Assembly (NCBI RefSeq): GCF_000145235.1
Contig: NC_014391.1
Coordinates: 4,906,001-4,970,000, forward strand
Direction: 5' to 3'
Origin: Micromonospora aurantiaca ATCC 27029
GTDB lineage: Bacteria > Actinomycetota > Actinomycetes > Mycobacteriales > Micromonosporaceae
Length of the DNA: 64,000 nt
Both the position numbers and the translations under genes were made by a program. The notes under the pieces are model-generated. The model was not told the DNA's origin. It saw nothing but the letters and a program-made list of their open reading frames with translations, and did not search any database. Positions 1 to 8,885 of the stretch are shown here, in pieces. Positions within the stretch are counted from its first letter, which is position 1, and every line of letters begins with the position of its first letter.

Positions 1-222
1 ACCGACATCCACGGCCGGCACCTCCAGATCACCGGTGCGGTCACCGATGATCTGGAGGTGCCCGGTCGTCCGTACACCTTCGCGCAGCTCCAGGCGGCCC
101 AGGCCGCCGGCGACCGGCGGGCCCTGGCCGGCCGGGAGCGACCGGTGCTGCGACTGCACCTGACCGAGCGGGCGACGGGCGTCGCCCAGCTCCTGGAAAC
201 GGCCGGACGGACACGCACGTGA
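1..222 (+). CDS. pgi: Glucose-6-phosphate isomerase, C-terminal fragment
   Basis: This is the last 73 codons of a gene that begins before the window. The reading frame is open from base 1 to a TGA at 220-222. The peptide contains VPGRPYTFAQLQ and RPVLRLHL, which resemble the C-terminal tail of the actinobacterial form of glucose-6-phosphate isomerase (fructose-6-phosphate to glucose-6-phosphate). That assignment fits the next genes, zwf-opcA-pgl, which use the product. No catalytic residue is visible in this fragment, so the identity rests on tail similarity and gene order. Confidence 0.75.
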   Translation, partial: TDIHGRHLQITGAVTDDLEVPGRPYTFAQLQAAQAAGDRRALAGRERPVLRLHLTERATGVAQLLETAGRTRT

Positions 223-272
223 CGATCAACGACCTGGAATCAGCGGACCGAGACGCAGGAGGAGGTGGCCCG

Positions 273-1787
273 GTGAACCCGCTGCGCGATCCGCAGGACC
301 GGCGGCTGCCCCGGATCCCCGAGCCGTGTGCCCTGGTGATCTTCGGGGTGACGGGTGACCTGGCCCGCAAGAAGCTGCTGCCGGCGGTCTACGACCTGGC
401 CAACCGAGGGCTCCTGCCGCCCGGCTTCGTGGTCCTGGGCTTCGCCCGCCGCGACTGGGGCGACGGCGACTTCGAGTCGGTGGCGCACGACGCGGCCAAG
501 AAGCACGCCCGCACACCGTGGCGGGAGGAGGTGTGGGCCCGGCTCGCCGGCAACATCAAGTTCGTCGGCGGCTCGTTCGACGACGACGCGGCGTTCGACC
601 ATCTCGCCGCCACGCTCGACGAGCTGCGCGGCTCGCACGGCATCCCCGGCAACGCGGCCTTCTACTTCTCCATCCCCCCGGCGGCCTTCCCGGTGGTGCT
701 CAAGCAGCTCGCCCGCACCGGCATGGCGGACAACGCCAAGTCCGGCGGCTGGCGGCGGGTCGTGGTGGAGAAGCCGTTCGGCAACGACCTGCCCTCGGCC
801 AAGGCGCTCAACGACCTGGTCGACGACGTCTTCACCCGCCAGGACGTGTTCCGGATCGACCACTACCTGGGCAAGGAGACGGTCCAGAACATCCTGGCGC
901 TGCGCTTCGCGAACAACCTGTTCGAGCCGCTGTGGAACTCCAAGTACGTCGACTCGGTGCAGATCACCATGGCCGAGGACGTCGGCATCGGCACCCGCGC
1001 GGCCTTCTACGACTCGGTCGGCACCGCCCGCGACGTGCTCCAGAACCACCTGCTCCAGTTGCTCGCCCTGGTCGCGATGGAGGAACCGACGAGCTTCGAC
1101 GCCGACGAGATCCGGGCCGAGAAGCTCAAGGTGCTCAAGGCGATCACCGTGCCGCGGGACGTCTCCGAGGACACCGTGCGCGGCCAGTACCTGCCCGGCT
1201 GGGTGGGCGGCGAGCGCGCCAAGGGCTACCTGGAGGAGGAGGGCGTCCCGGAGGGCTCCACCACCGAGACGTACGTGGCGGTGAAGCTGGGCATCCAGAA
1301 CCGCCGCTGGGCCGGGGTGCCGTTCTACATCCGGGCCGGCAAGCGGCTGCCCCGGCGGGTCACCGAGGTGGCCATCATGTTCAAGAAGGCGCCGCACCTG
1401 CCGTTCAACGCCGCCGACATGGAGTCCCTCGGCCCCAACCAGCTCGTCATCCGGGTACAGCCGGACGAGGGCGTGGTGCTGAAGTTCGGCTCCAAGGTGC
1501 CGGGCACCACGATGGAGGTCCGCGACATCGCGATGGACTTCCAGTACGGCGAGGCGTTCACCGAGTCCAGCCCCGAGGCGTACGAGCGGCTGGTGCTGGA
1601 CGTGCTGATCGGCGACCGGACGCTGTTCCCGGACGCCGCCGAGGTGGAGCAGAGCTGGCAGGTCGTCGACCCGCTGGAGCACGCCTGGGAGGGCACGACC
1701 CCGGAGCCGTACCGGGCCGGTGAGTGGGGGCCCCGGGCCGCCGACGAGATGCTGGCCCGCGAGGGCCGGGCTTGGAGAAGAGCATGA
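273..1787 (+). CDS. zwf: Glucose-6-phosphate 1-dehydrogenase
   Basis: This cytoplasmic enzyme oxidises glucose-6-phosphate to 6-phosphogluconolactone with NADP+, the first step of the oxidative pentose phosphate pathway. The dinucleotide-binding motif GVTGDLARKK lies near residues 25-34 and the substrate-binding signature RIDHYLGKE near 194-202. The length of 504 residues is usual for the family. GTG 273 was chosen because AGGAGG lies about 8 nt upstream and homologous proteins start near NPLRD. A GTG at 219, overlapping the pgi stop, would add 18 residues with no ribosome binding site. The 3' end overlaps opcA by 4 nt (ATGA), which suggests translational coupling. Confidence 0.95.
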   Translation: MNPLRDPQDRRLPRIPEPCALVIFGVTGDLARKKLLPAVYDLANRGLLPPGFVVLGFARRDWGDGDFESVAHDAAKKHARTPWREEVWARLAGNIKFVGGSFDDDAAFDHLAATLDELRGSHGIPGNAAFYFSIPPAAFPVVLKQLARTGMADNAKSGGWRRVVVEKPFGNDLPSAKALNDLVDDVFTRQDVFRIDHYLGKETVQNILALRFANNLFEPLWNSKYVDSVQITMAEDVGIGTRAAFYDSVGTARDVLQNHLLQLLALVAMEEPTSFDADEIRAEKLKVLKAITVPRDVSEDTVRGQYLPGWVGGERAKGYLEEEGVPEGSTTETYVAVKLGIQNRRWAGVPFYIRAGKRLPRRVTEVAIMFKKAPHLPFNAADMESLGPNQLVIRVQPDEGVVLKFGSKVPGTTMEVRDIAMDFQYGEAFTESSPEAYERLVLDVLIGDRTLFPDAAEVEQSWQVVDPLEHAWEGTTPEPYRAGEWGPRAADEMLAREGRAWRRA

Positions 1788-2800
1788 TCGGGCTGTGGGA
1801 CACCACCGGCAACGAGGTGGTCAAGGCGCTGGCCGCGGAACGGCGCAGCGCGGGCGGGGTGGCCAGTGGCATGGCGCTCACGCTGATCGTGGTGGTGGAC
1901 GAGAAGCGGGTACGCGAGGCCGAGGCGGCGGCCACCATCGCCGCGGCGGCGCACCCGTGCCGGCTGCTCGTGGTGGTCCGCTCCGACGTGGAACGCGACC
2001 GCAACCGGCTGGACGCGGAGATCGTCGTGGGTGGCCGGCTCGGGCCGTGCGAGGCGGTGGTGACCCGGATGTACGGGCGGCTCGCGCTGCACGCCGAGTC
2101 GGTGGTGATGCCGCTGCTGGTGCCGGACGTACCGGTGGTGACGTGGTGGCACGGCGAGCCGCCGGAGGAGATCTCCACCGACTTCCTCGGCGTGGTCGCG
2201 GACCGGCGGATCACCGACGCGGCGCAGGCGGCCGACCCGATCGCCGAGCTGCGGCAGCGGGCCCACGACTACGCCCCGGGCGACACCGACCTGGCGTGGA
2301 CCCGGATCACCCCGTGGCGCACGCTCGTGGCGGGCGCGTTCGACACCACCCAGGCCCGGGTCACCGAGGCGAGCGTGGTGGCGCCCCCGTCGGACCCGAC
2401 GGCGGCGCTGATGCGCGGCTGGCTCAAGGCCCGGCTCGGCATCGACCCGGTCCTGACCGCCACCGAGGAGTTCCCGCGGATGCGCCAGGTGCAGCTGCGC
2501 TGCGCCAACGGCGACGAGCTGACGCTCACGCGGGACGACAGCGTCGCGGTGTTCCGGCGTACCGGGCAGGAGGACCGCACGCTGCCGCTGGTGCGCCGGC
2601 CGCTCGGCGACGAGCTGGCCGAGGAGCTGCGCCGCCTCGACGCCGACCAGGTCTACGCGGAGGCGCTCGGCGCTGCGGCCGGGATCACCGGCCTCGACCA
2701 GCGTCCGGCCCAGCGGGTGCACGTGTGGAAGGATCCGGCGACCGCCCAGCGGGCCGAGGCCGGCGTGACCGCGCACGCGGGCGCGACCGCGAACGAGTGA
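1784..2800 (+). CDS. opcA: OpcA, glucose-6-phosphate dehydrogenase assembly protein
   Basis: OpcA is an allosteric and assembly partner of glucose-6-phosphate dehydrogenase in actinobacteria and cyanobacteria. The 338-residue protein begins MIGLWDTTGNEVV and has the hydrophobic blocks LTLIVVVDE and VVMPLLVPDVPVVTWWHGE seen in OpcA proteins. No enzyme motif is visible. The ATG at 1784 overlaps the zwf stop (ATGA), so the two proteins are probably made together, which suits a stoichiometric complex. Extending to an upstream start would run inside zwf and is less likely. Confidence 0.93.
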   Translation: MIGLWDTTGNEVVKALAAERRSAGGVASGMALTLIVVVDEKRVREAEAAATIAAAAHPCRLLVVVRSDVERDRNRLDAEIVVGGRLGPCEAVVTRMYGRLALHAESVVMPLLVPDVPVVTWWHGEPPEEISTDFLGVVADRRITDAAQAADPIAELRQRAHDYAPGDTDLAWTRITPWRTLVAGAFDTTQARVTEASVVAPPSDPTAALMRGWLKARLGIDPVLTATEEFPRMRQVQLRCANGDELTLTRDDSVAVFRRTGQEDRTLPLVRRPLGDELAEELRRLDADQVYAEALGAAAGITGLDQRPAQRVHVWKDPATAQRAEAGVTAHAGATANE

Positions 2801-2869
2801 CCGCCCGGACCGGGTGGTCGGAGGCACAGGTGACCGCCGGTGGGCGGTCGGAGCACGAGGGCTCGACGG

Positions 2870-3640
2870 ATGACTGAGGCGAGTGTCGCCGTACACGCCG
2901 ACCCCGACCTGCTGGCGCAGGCGGTGGCGGCCCGGTTGGTGGTGAAGCTGCTCGACGCGCAGGCCGAGCGCGGCCAGGCGTCGGTGGTGCTGACCGGCGG
3001 GCGGATCGCCGCGGCGGTGTACCGGGCGGTCGGGCAGCTGCCCGCCCGGGACGCCGTCGACTGGTCCCGGGTCGACGTGTGGTGGGGCGACGAGCGGTTC
3101 CTGCCCGGCGGCGACCCGGAGCGTAACGAGACGCAGGCACGGGCGGCGCTGCTGGACACGGTGCCGCTCGACCCGGCCCGGGTGCACCCGATGCCGGCGT
3201 CGGACGGCCCGGCCGGTGAGGACCCGGAGGCGGCTGCCGCCGGGTACGCGCGGGAGCTGGCCGCCGCGGCCCGGCCCGGAAACGCGGTGGTGCCGCACTT
3301 CGACGTGCTGATGCTCGGCGTCGGCGAGGACGGGCACGTCGCGTCGGTGTTCCCGGAGCACCCGGTGCACCACGACAACCGGCCGGTCAGCGCCGTGCGG
3401 GGCAGCCCGAAGCCGCCGCCGGTGCGGACCACGCTGACGCTCCCGACCATCAACACGGCCGAGGAGGTCTGGCTGATCGCCGCCGGGGCGGACAAGGCCC
3501 GGGCGGTGGGCATGGCGCTGGCCGGGGCCGGGCCGGTGCAGCTGCCTGCCGCCGGGGTGCGGGGCGTCTCCCGTACCCTCTGGCTCCTCGACCGGGCCGC
3601 GGCGGCCAGCGTGCCGCCGCGGCTGCGCAGCCTGCGCTGA
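2870..3640 (+). CDS. pgl: 6-phosphogluconolactonase
   Basis: This enzyme hydrolyses 6-phosphogluconolactone to 6-phosphogluconate, the second oxidative pentose phosphate step. The 256-residue protein has the family motifs WWGDERF and MLGVGEDGHVASVFP, belonging to the SugarP_isomerase/NagB fold. ATG 2870 begins MTEASVAVH; a start 30 nt upstream would add an arginine-rich stretch and seems less likely. It lies 69 nt after opcA on the same strand, so pgi-zwf-opcA-pgl is probably one operon. A doubled palindrome follows within 5 nt of the stop. Confidence 0.93.
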   Translation: MTEASVAVHADPDLLAQAVAARLVVKLLDAQAERGQASVVLTGGRIAAAVYRAVGQLPARDAVDWSRVDVWWGDERFLPGGDPERNETQARAALLDTVPLDPARVHPMPASDGPAGEDPEAAAAGYARELAAAARPGNAVVPHFDVLMLGVGEDGHVASVFPEHPVHHDNRPVSAVRGSPKPPPVRTTLTLPTINTAEEVWLIAAGADKARAVGMALAGAGPVQLPAAGVRGVSRTLWLLDRAAAASVPPRLRSLR

Positions 3641-3644
3641 GCAT

Positions 3645-3698
3645 GTAAGGAAGGGCCCCTTCTTAACGTCTCCGGTAGAGAAGGGGCCCCTCCTTAAC
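3645..3698. repeat. Doubled GGGGCCCC palindrome between convergent genes
   Basis: Two near-palindromic copies of an approximately 22 bp unit lie at 3645-3667 and 3677-3698, centred on AAGGGGCCCCTT and flanked by TAAGGA or TTCTTAAC-type arms. They fill the gap between the pgl stop (3640) and the convergent rbpA stop (3707), so they can form hairpins for both transcripts. Similar TTAAGAAGGGGCCC elements are, to my recollection, repeated in Micromonospora genomes, but this window has only this one site. Terminator function is inferred. Confidence 0.7.
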
Positions 3699-3706
3699 AC
3701 CTCGGG

Positions 3707-4051
3707 TCAGGCGCGACCGCGGCGACGCCGCAGCGCGTCGAGGGCCTCGGCGAGCAGCGCCTCCCCCTCCTCCGGCGTACGCCGCTCCTGCACGTACGCC
3801 AGGTGGGTCTTGTACGGCTCGGCGCGCTGGCGGCCCGGCGGGTCGCCCGGGTCGGGGCCGGCCGGCTCGCCGCAGCGGGGGCACTCCCAGGCGGCGGGCG
3901 TCTCCGCCTCGGCGGCGATCAGGAACTCGACGCGGTGCCCGTGGCGGCACCAGTAGACGACCGGCCGGCGCGGCGCGGGCTCGACCCGCTGGTCGAACCG
4001 CTCGGGGGCGGACCCGATCCGGGTGCCGCGGATGACGTTGTTGCTGGGCAC
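3707..4051 (-). CDS. rbpA: RNA polymerase-binding protein RbpA
   Basis: RbpA is an actinobacterial factor that binds RNA polymerase and primary sigma factors and stabilises open complexes. The 114-residue protein begins PSNNVIRGTRIGS and has a zinc-binding region with cysteines in VVYWCRHGH and WECPRCGEPAG, followed by RAEPYKTHLAYVQERR, a signature of the sigma-binding end. GTG 4051 was chosen because GGGAG lies about 10 nt upstream and the N-terminus matches known RbpA proteins; longer starts run through the secG terminator. It is separated from secG by a strong intrinsic terminator, so it probably has its own promoter. Confidence 0.95.
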   Translation of the reverse strand: MPSNNVIRGTRIGSAPERFDQRVEPAPRRPVVYWCRHGHRVEFLIAAEAETPAAWECPRCGEPAGPDPGDPPGRQRAEPYKTHLAYVQERRTPEEGEALLAEALDALRRRRGRA

Positions 4052-4127
4052 GGTTGCTCGCTCCCTGTCGTCGGAGGGGACCGCCGCCGGAGGGGGTGGG
4101 CGACGGGCGACGTGCGGAGAAACAAAA

Positions 4128-4158
4128 CTGCGCGCGGTCCGTGACGGACCGCGCGCAG
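4128..4158 (-). terminator. Intrinsic terminator after secG
   Basis: A perfect 13 bp stem (4128-4140 with 4146-4158) closes a 5 nt loop. Read on the minus strand it is followed by TTTTGTTT, giving a classical rho-independent terminator 24 nt downstream of the secG stop. It should separate the tpiA/secG transcript from rbpA. Confidence 0.88.
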
Positions 4159-4181
4159 ATTGTACGCTTCTCAGCGTCGGC

Positions 4182-4442
4182 TCAGGTGCCGCTGGCCATC
4201 TGCAGCCGCAGCCAGAGCCCAAGCCCGACGATGCACGCGAACCAGACGATTCCCACCAGAACGGTGTAGCGGTCGAGGTTCTTCTCGGCCACCGACGAAC
4301 CGGCCAGGCTGGAGCTGACGCCGCCGCCGAACATGCTCGACAACCCGCCGCCCTTGCCGCGGTGCAGGAGGATCAGCAGGGTGAGCAGGACGCTCGTGAT
4401 GACCAGCAACACGATCATCGTGTAGGCGAACCAGATCGGCAT
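4182..4442 (-). CDS. secG: Preprotein translocase subunit SecG
   Basis: SecG is the small accessory subunit of the SecYEG protein-conducting channel in the cytoplasmic membrane. The 86-residue protein has two membrane segments, about residues 3-23 and 54-75, joined by a loop containing HRGKGGGLSSMFGGG, the family signature. ATG 4442 is chosen because the first membrane segment follows at once; a GTG at 4472 would add 10 residues. It lies between tpiA and rbpA, its usual neighbourhood in actinobacteria, and is followed by a strong terminator. Confidence 0.93.
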   Translation of the reverse strand: MPIWFAYTMIVLLVITSVLLTLLILLHRGKGGGLSSMFGGGVSSSLAGSSVAEKNLDRYTVLVGIVWFACIVGLGLWLRLQMASGT

Positions 4443-4537
4443 GGCGGGGGTCAGTCCTCTCGTTGCGATCACTGCCCGGACCTGTCGGGCACGGCGGCAC
4501 CGACCGGTGGACGGGCAGCGTCAAGGATAGCGAGCGA

Positions 4538-5329
4538 TCAGCGGGTGATGTGCTCCGGGAACCGGCAGATCTGCGCGAACTCCTCCGCGTCCAGGCTGGC
4601 GCCCCCGACCAGAGCCCCGTCCACGTCCGGCTGCGCCATGATCGCGGCGACGTTCGACGCCTTGACCGACCCGCCGTACAGGATCCGGACCTGCTCGGCG
4701 GTGCCCTCGTCGTAGGTCTCGGCGATGCGCTTGCGCACCGCGCCGCAGACCTCCTGGGCGTCGTCCGGGGTCGCCGTCTTGCCGGTGCCGATCGCCCAGA
4801 CCGGCTCGTACGCCACGACGACCTTGGTGACCTGCTCGGCGGTGAGCCCCTTCAGCGCGCCGTCGAGCTGGTCGCAGCAGTGCCGCACCTGACCCGACTG
4901 CTCCCGGACCTCCAGGCCCTCACCGATGCAGAGGATCGGGGTGAGCCCGTTCGCCAGCGCCGCCGACACCTTCGCGTTGACGAGCGCGTCGTCCTCGTTG
5001 TGGTACTGCCGCCGCTCGGAGTGCCCGACCACCACGTAGCCGCAGCCCAGCTTGGCGAGCATCGGCCCGGCGATGTCACCGGTGTACGCGCCGGACGGGT
5101 GCGGCGACAGGTCCTGCGCGCCGTAGCCGATCAGCAGCTTGTCGCCGTCCACGGCGGTCTGCACGGTACGCAGGTCGGTGAAGGGCGGCAGCACCACGCA
5201 CTCGACGTCGGTGAGCTGCTTCTCGTTCAGGCTCGCGGCCAGCTTCTGCACCAGCAGGTTGGCCTCGAGGTGGTTCAGGTTCATCTTCCAGTTGCCGGCC
5301 ATCAGCGGCCGGCGGGTCGTGCTCGCCAT
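4538..5329 (-). CDS. tpiA: Triosephosphate isomerase
   Basis: This enzyme interconverts dihydroxyacetone phosphate and glyceraldehyde-3-phosphate in glycolysis. The 263-residue TIM barrel shows the expected catalytic residues: Lys in AGNWKMN (residues 11-17), His in VVVGHSERR, and the catalytic Glu in VVAYEPVWAIGTGK, with the phosphate-binding ILYGGSVK near the end. The start codon directly abuts the pgk stop (5330), consistent with a gap-pgk-tpiA operon. Confidence 0.97.
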   Translation of the reverse strand: MASTTRRPLMAGNWKMNLNHLEANLLVQKLAASLNEKQLTDVECVVLPPFTDLRTVQTAVDGDKLLIGYGAQDLSPHPSGAYTGDIAGPMLAKLGCGYVVVGHSERRQYHNEDDALVNAKVSAALANGLTPILCIGEGLEVREQSGQVRHCCDQLDGALKGLTAEQVTKVVVAYEPVWAIGTGKTATPDDAQEVCGAVRKRIAETYDEGTAEQVRILYGGSVKASNVAAIMAQPDVDGALVGGASLDAEEFAQICRFPEHITR

Positions 5330-6529
5330 TCAGTTCTCCAGGGCCGCGATGCCGGGGAGGGTCTTGCCCTCCAGGTATTCCAGGGAGGCGCCACCACCGG
5401 TGGAGATGTGCCCGAACGAGGACTCGTCCAGGCCCAGCGCGCGCACCGCCGCGGCCGAGTCGCCGCCGCCGACCACGCTGAACGCGTCGGCCTTGGTGAT
5501 CGCCTCGGCCACGCCGCGGGTGCCGTTGGCGAACGCCGCCATCTCGAACACGCCCATCGGGCCGTTCCAGAAGACGGTCTTCGCCTGCGACAGCGCGGCG
5601 GCGAAACCGGCCACCGTCTCCGGGCCGATGTCCAGGCCCAGCCGGTGACTCGGGATGCCGTCGGCGGGCACGGTGTCGTGCGCGGCGTCCGGCGCGAACG
5701 CGTCGGCGACCACCACGTCGACCGGGAGCATGATCTTGCCCGGCGCGCGCTCCATCAGGTTGCGGCAGGTCTCGACCATGTCCTTCTCCAGCAGCGACGT
5801 GCCCACCTCGTGGCCCTGGGCCTTGAGGAAGGTGAAGCACATCCCGCCGCCGATGAGCAGCCGGTCCACGGTCGGCAGCAGCGCCTCGATCACTGCGAGC
5901 TTGTCCGAGACCTTCGAGCCGCCCAGCACCACCACGTACGGCCGCTCCGGCTCGCCGGTGAGGCGGCTGAGCACCTCGACCTCGCGCAGCACCAGCCGGC
6001 CCGCGTATTGCGGCAGCCGGGCCGCTACGTCGTGCACGCTGGCGTGCTTGCGGTGCACCGCGCCGAACGCGTCGTCCACGTAGGCGTCGCCGAACGCCGC
6101 GAGCTGGTCGGCGAATGCGCCCCGCTCGGCGTCGTCCTTGCTGGTCTCGCCCTTGTTGAAGCGCAGGTTCTCCAGCAGCGCGACCTGGCCGTCGGCCAGG
6201 TCGGCCACGGTGGACCGCGCCGAGTCGCCGACGGTGTCCTCGGCGAAGTGCACCGGGGCACCGAGCAGCTCACCGAGCCGCCCGGCGACCGGGCGCAGGC
6301 TGAACTGCGGGTCCGGCGCGCCCTTCGGGCGGCCCAGGTGCGAGCAGACGACCACCTTCGCGCCGGCCTGCACCAGCGCGCTCAGCGTCGGCAGGACGGC
6401 CCGGATCCGGCCGTCGTCGGTGATGTCCCCGGTCTGCTTGTCGAGCGGGACGTTCAGGTCGGCGCGCACCAGCACGCGCCGACCCGACACCCCCTCGGCG
6501 AGCAGGTCGTCGAGGTTACGGATCGTCAC
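5330..6529 (-). CDS. pgk: Phosphoglycerate kinase
   Basis: This cytoplasmic kinase transfers phosphate from 1,3-bisphosphoglycerate to ADP. The 399-residue protein has the N-terminal substrate motif VLVRADLNVPLD, the hinge motif GGSKVSDKLAVIEALL, and a C-terminal nucleotide-binding part with FSVVGGGDSAAA. It starts at GTG 6529, 52 nt downstream of gap, and ends against tpiA with no gap, so translation of pgk and tpiA is probably coupled. Confidence 0.97.
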   Translation of the reverse strand: MTIRNLDDLLAEGVSGRRVLVRADLNVPLDKQTGDITDDGRIRAVLPTLSALVQAGAKVVVCSHLGRPKGAPDPQFSLRPVAGRLGELLGAPVHFAEDTVGDSARSTVADLADGQVALLENLRFNKGETSKDDAERGAFADQLAAFGDAYVDDAFGAVHRKHASVHDVAARLPQYAGRLVLREVEVLSRLTGEPERPYVVVLGGSKVSDKLAVIEALLPTVDRLLIGGGMCFTFLKAQGHEVGTSLLEKDMVETCRNLMERAPGKIMLPVDVVVADAFAPDAAHDTVPADGIPSHRLGLDIGPETVAGFAAALSQAKTVFWNGPMGVFEMAAFANGTRGVAEAITKADAFSVVGGGDSAAAVRALGLDESSFGHISTGGGASLEYLEGKTLPGIAALEN

Positions 6530-6581
6530 AGAGCTAGCCCTCCGTTCGTGACTGCGGGGCTCGCAAGCTCGCTCCTCGCAC

Positions 6582-7586
6582 TCACAGGGACTGACCGACC
6601 AGCTTGACCAGGTCGACCAGGCGGTTCGAGTAGCCCCACTCGTTGTCGTACCAGCCGACGACCTTGACCTGGTTGCCGATCACCTTGGTCAGCGGCGCGT
6701 CGAAGATGCACGACGCCGGGTCGGTCACGATGTCGGCGGAGACGATCGGGTCCTCGTTGTAGGTGAGGATGCCCCGCAGCGGGCCCTCGGCGGCGGCCTT
6801 GAGCGCGGCGTTCACCTCGTCCACAGTGGTCTCCCGGCCGACCTCGACGGTCAGGTCGGTGGCCGAGCCGGTCGGGATCGGCACGCGCAGCGCGTAGCCG
6901 TCCAGCTTGCCCTTGAGCTCCGGCAGGACCAGGCCGATGGCCTTCGCGGCACCGGTCGAGGTCGGCACGATGTTGAGCGCGGCGGCCCGGGCCCGGCGCA
7001 GGTCCTTGTGCGGCGCGTCCTGCAGGTTCTGGTCCTGCGTGTACGCGTGGATGGTGGTCATCAGACCCTGCTTGATGCCGAACGTGTCCTGCAGGACCTT
7101 CGCCATCGGCGCGAGGCAGTTGGTGGTGCAGGAGGCGTTCGAGATGATGTTGTGCTTGGCCGGGTCGTACTGGTCCTGGTTGACGCCCATGACCACCGTG
7201 ACGTCCTCGTTCTTCGCCGGAGCGGAGATGATGACCTTCTTGGCCCCGCCGTCGAGGTGCGCCTTCGCCTTGGTGCCGTCGGTGAAGAAGCCGGTGGACT
7301 CGATGACCACGTCGGCGCCGACCTCGCCCCACGGCAGCTTCGCCGGGTCCTTCTCGGCGTACGCCTTGATGGTCTTGCCGCCCACGGTGATCTCGTCGGC
7401 GGTGGCCTTCACCTCGTGCGGGAGGCGGCCCAGGATGCTGTCGTACTTGACAAGGTGGGCGAGCGTCGCGTTGTCGGTCAGGTCGTTGACCGCCACGACC
7501 TCGATGTCAGCGCCGGACGCCAGCACTGCCCGGAAGAAGTTGCGGCCGATCCGGCCGAAGCCGTTGATGCCAACCCGGATGGTCAC
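6582..7586 (-). CDS. gap: Glyceraldehyde-3-phosphate dehydrogenase, type I
   Basis: This enzyme oxidises and phosphorylates glyceraldehyde-3-phosphate with NAD+. The 334-residue protein begins TIRVGINGFGRIGRN, a Rossmann NAD site, has the catalytic Cys in SNASCTTNCLAP, and ends with WYDNEWGYSNRLVDL. GTG 7586 is preferred: GAGGAG lies 9 nt upstream, whereas an in-frame ATG 9 nt earlier sits directly against that Shine-Dalgarno. It heads the gap-pgk-tpiA glycolytic unit and follows whiA. Confidence 0.97.
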   Translation of the reverse strand: MTIRVGINGFGRIGRNFFRAVLASGADIEVVAVNDLTDNATLAHLVKYDSILGRLPHEVKATADEITVGGKTIKAYAEKDPAKLPWGEVGADVVIESTGFFTDGTKAKAHLDGGAKKVIISAPAKNEDVTVVMGVNQDQYDPAKHNIISNASCTTNCLAPMAKVLQDTFGIKQGLMTTIHAYTQDQNLQDAPHKDLRRARAAALNIVPTSTGAAKAIGLVLPELKGKLDGYALRVPIPTGSATDLTVEVGRETTVDEVNAALKAAAEGPLRGILTYNEDPIVSADIVTDPASCIFDAPLTKVIGNQVKVVGWYDNEWGYSNRLVDLVKLVGQSL

Positions 7587-7850
7587 AGGTCCCATCTCCT
7601 CGCGTTCTGGTCCGCCGGCGCCAGACCGCTGCCGGCGGAGGTGTGTGCGCCGACCGTTGGAGCCGGCCGTCGACATGTCATCTCGGCCACCCCGCCGCGG
7701 TCACGGAGACCTGACCGCCCGAGGCGGTGAGCACGGCGAGGAGCGCCTGTTCCGGCCCCCTTGCCGTACGCAGCGACCATATCCGAGCGCGCGGCGTCGC
7801 GCTGCGGCGGGTGGTGATCCCGCTCGCGGTGCACTGCCGCCCGAGTCCTA

Positions 7851-8831
7851 TCAGACCACGAGCATGTCCGGCGTGACTGCCGCTTCCGTATCCGGGATGC
7901 CCAGGTCACGGGCACGCTTGTCGGCCAGCGCGAGCAGCCGGCGGATCCGGCCGGCGATGGCGTCCTTGGTCAGCGGCGGCTCGGCGAGCGCGCCCAGTTC
8001 CTCCAGCGAGGCCTGACGGTGCTCCAGGCGCAGCCGCCCGGCCGAGGTCAGGTGGTTCGGCGCGTCGTCGGCGAGGATCTCCAGCGCGCGGGTCACCCGG
8101 GCGGCGGCGGCCACCGCAGCGCGCGCGGAGCGGCGCAGGTTGGCGTCGTCGAAGTTGGCCAGCCGGTTCGCTGTGGCGCGCACCTCCCGGCGTACCCTCC
8201 GCTCCTCCCAGGCCAGCACGCTGGAGTGCGCACCTATGCGGGTGAGCAGCGCGGCGATCGCGTCACCGTCCTTGACCACCACCCGGTCCACGCCGCGCAC
8301 CTCGCGGTTCTTGGCGGTGATGCCGATCCGGCGGGCGGCGCCGACGAGCGCCAGCGCCGACTCCGGGCCGGGGCAGGTGATCTCCAGCGCGCTGGAGCGG
8401 CCCGGCTCGGTGAGCGAGCCGTGCGCCATGAACGCGCCCCGCCACGCCGACACGGCACAGCAGACGTTCGCGGCCACCACGTGCGGCGGCAGGCCGCGCA
8501 CCGGGCGGCCCCGCACGTCGAGCAGGCCGGTCTGCCGGGCGAGCGCCTCGCCGTCCTTGACCACCCGCACGATGAAGTGACTGCCCTTGCGCAGCCCGCC
8601 GGAGGCGAGCACGTGGATCTCGCTGGAGTAGCCGTACACCTCGGCGATCTCCCGCCGCAGCCGGCGCGCGACCGCGCCGGTGTCCAGCTCCGCCTCGACC
8701 ACCACGCGGCCCGACACGATGTGCAGGCCGCCGGCGAAACGCAGCAGGGCGGCCATCTCCGCCCGCCGACAGCAGGGCTTGGGCACGTCGACCCGACTCA
8801 GCTCGTCCTTGACCGCAGCCGTCATCGCCAT
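7851..8831 (-). CDS. whiA: Sporulation regulator WhiA
   Basis: WhiA is a DNA-binding regulator of developmental and division genes in streptomycetes and relatives, with an N-terminal domain related to LAGLIDADG endonucleases and a C-terminal helix-turn-helix. The 326-residue protein begins MAMTAAVKDELSRV, includes CCRRAEMAALLRFAGG, and ends with RHRQ-type residues before LGALAEPPLTKDAIAGR, the predicted helix-turn-helix. ATG 8831 has AGGGGG-like sequence upstream. It lies between yvcK and gap, its conserved actinobacterial position. Confidence 0.95.
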   Translation of the reverse strand: MAMTAAVKDELSRVDVPKPCCRRAEMAALLRFAGGLHIVSGRVVVEAELDTGAVARRLRREIAEVYGYSSEIHVLASGGLRKGSHFIVRVVKDGEALARQTGLLDVRGRPVRGLPPHVVAANVCCAVSAWRGAFMAHGSLTEPGRSSALEITCPGPESALALVGAARRIGITAKNREVRGVDRVVVKDGDAIAALLTRIGAHSSVLAWEERRVRREVRATANRLANFDDANLRRSARAAVAAAARVTRALEILADDAPNHLTSAGRLRLEHRQASLEELGALAEPPLTKDAIAGRIRRLLALADKRARDLGIPDTEAAVTPDMLVV

Positions 8832-8885
8832 AGTGCGCCCCCTCACGGACCGGTTCCGGCGTGTCGCCGGTGATTACGTACGTGT

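Noticed and set aside
240..1682. Long reverse-strand frame opposite zwf
   Set aside because: It lies wholly within the zwf/opcA block on the opposite strand and is rich in His, Val and Arg with no domain. It is a high-GC shadow of real codons.
3645..3698. Doubled palindrome considered as a CRISPR remnant
   Set aside because: Only two palindromic copies with a 9 nt gap, no spacer-sized intervals and no cas genes.
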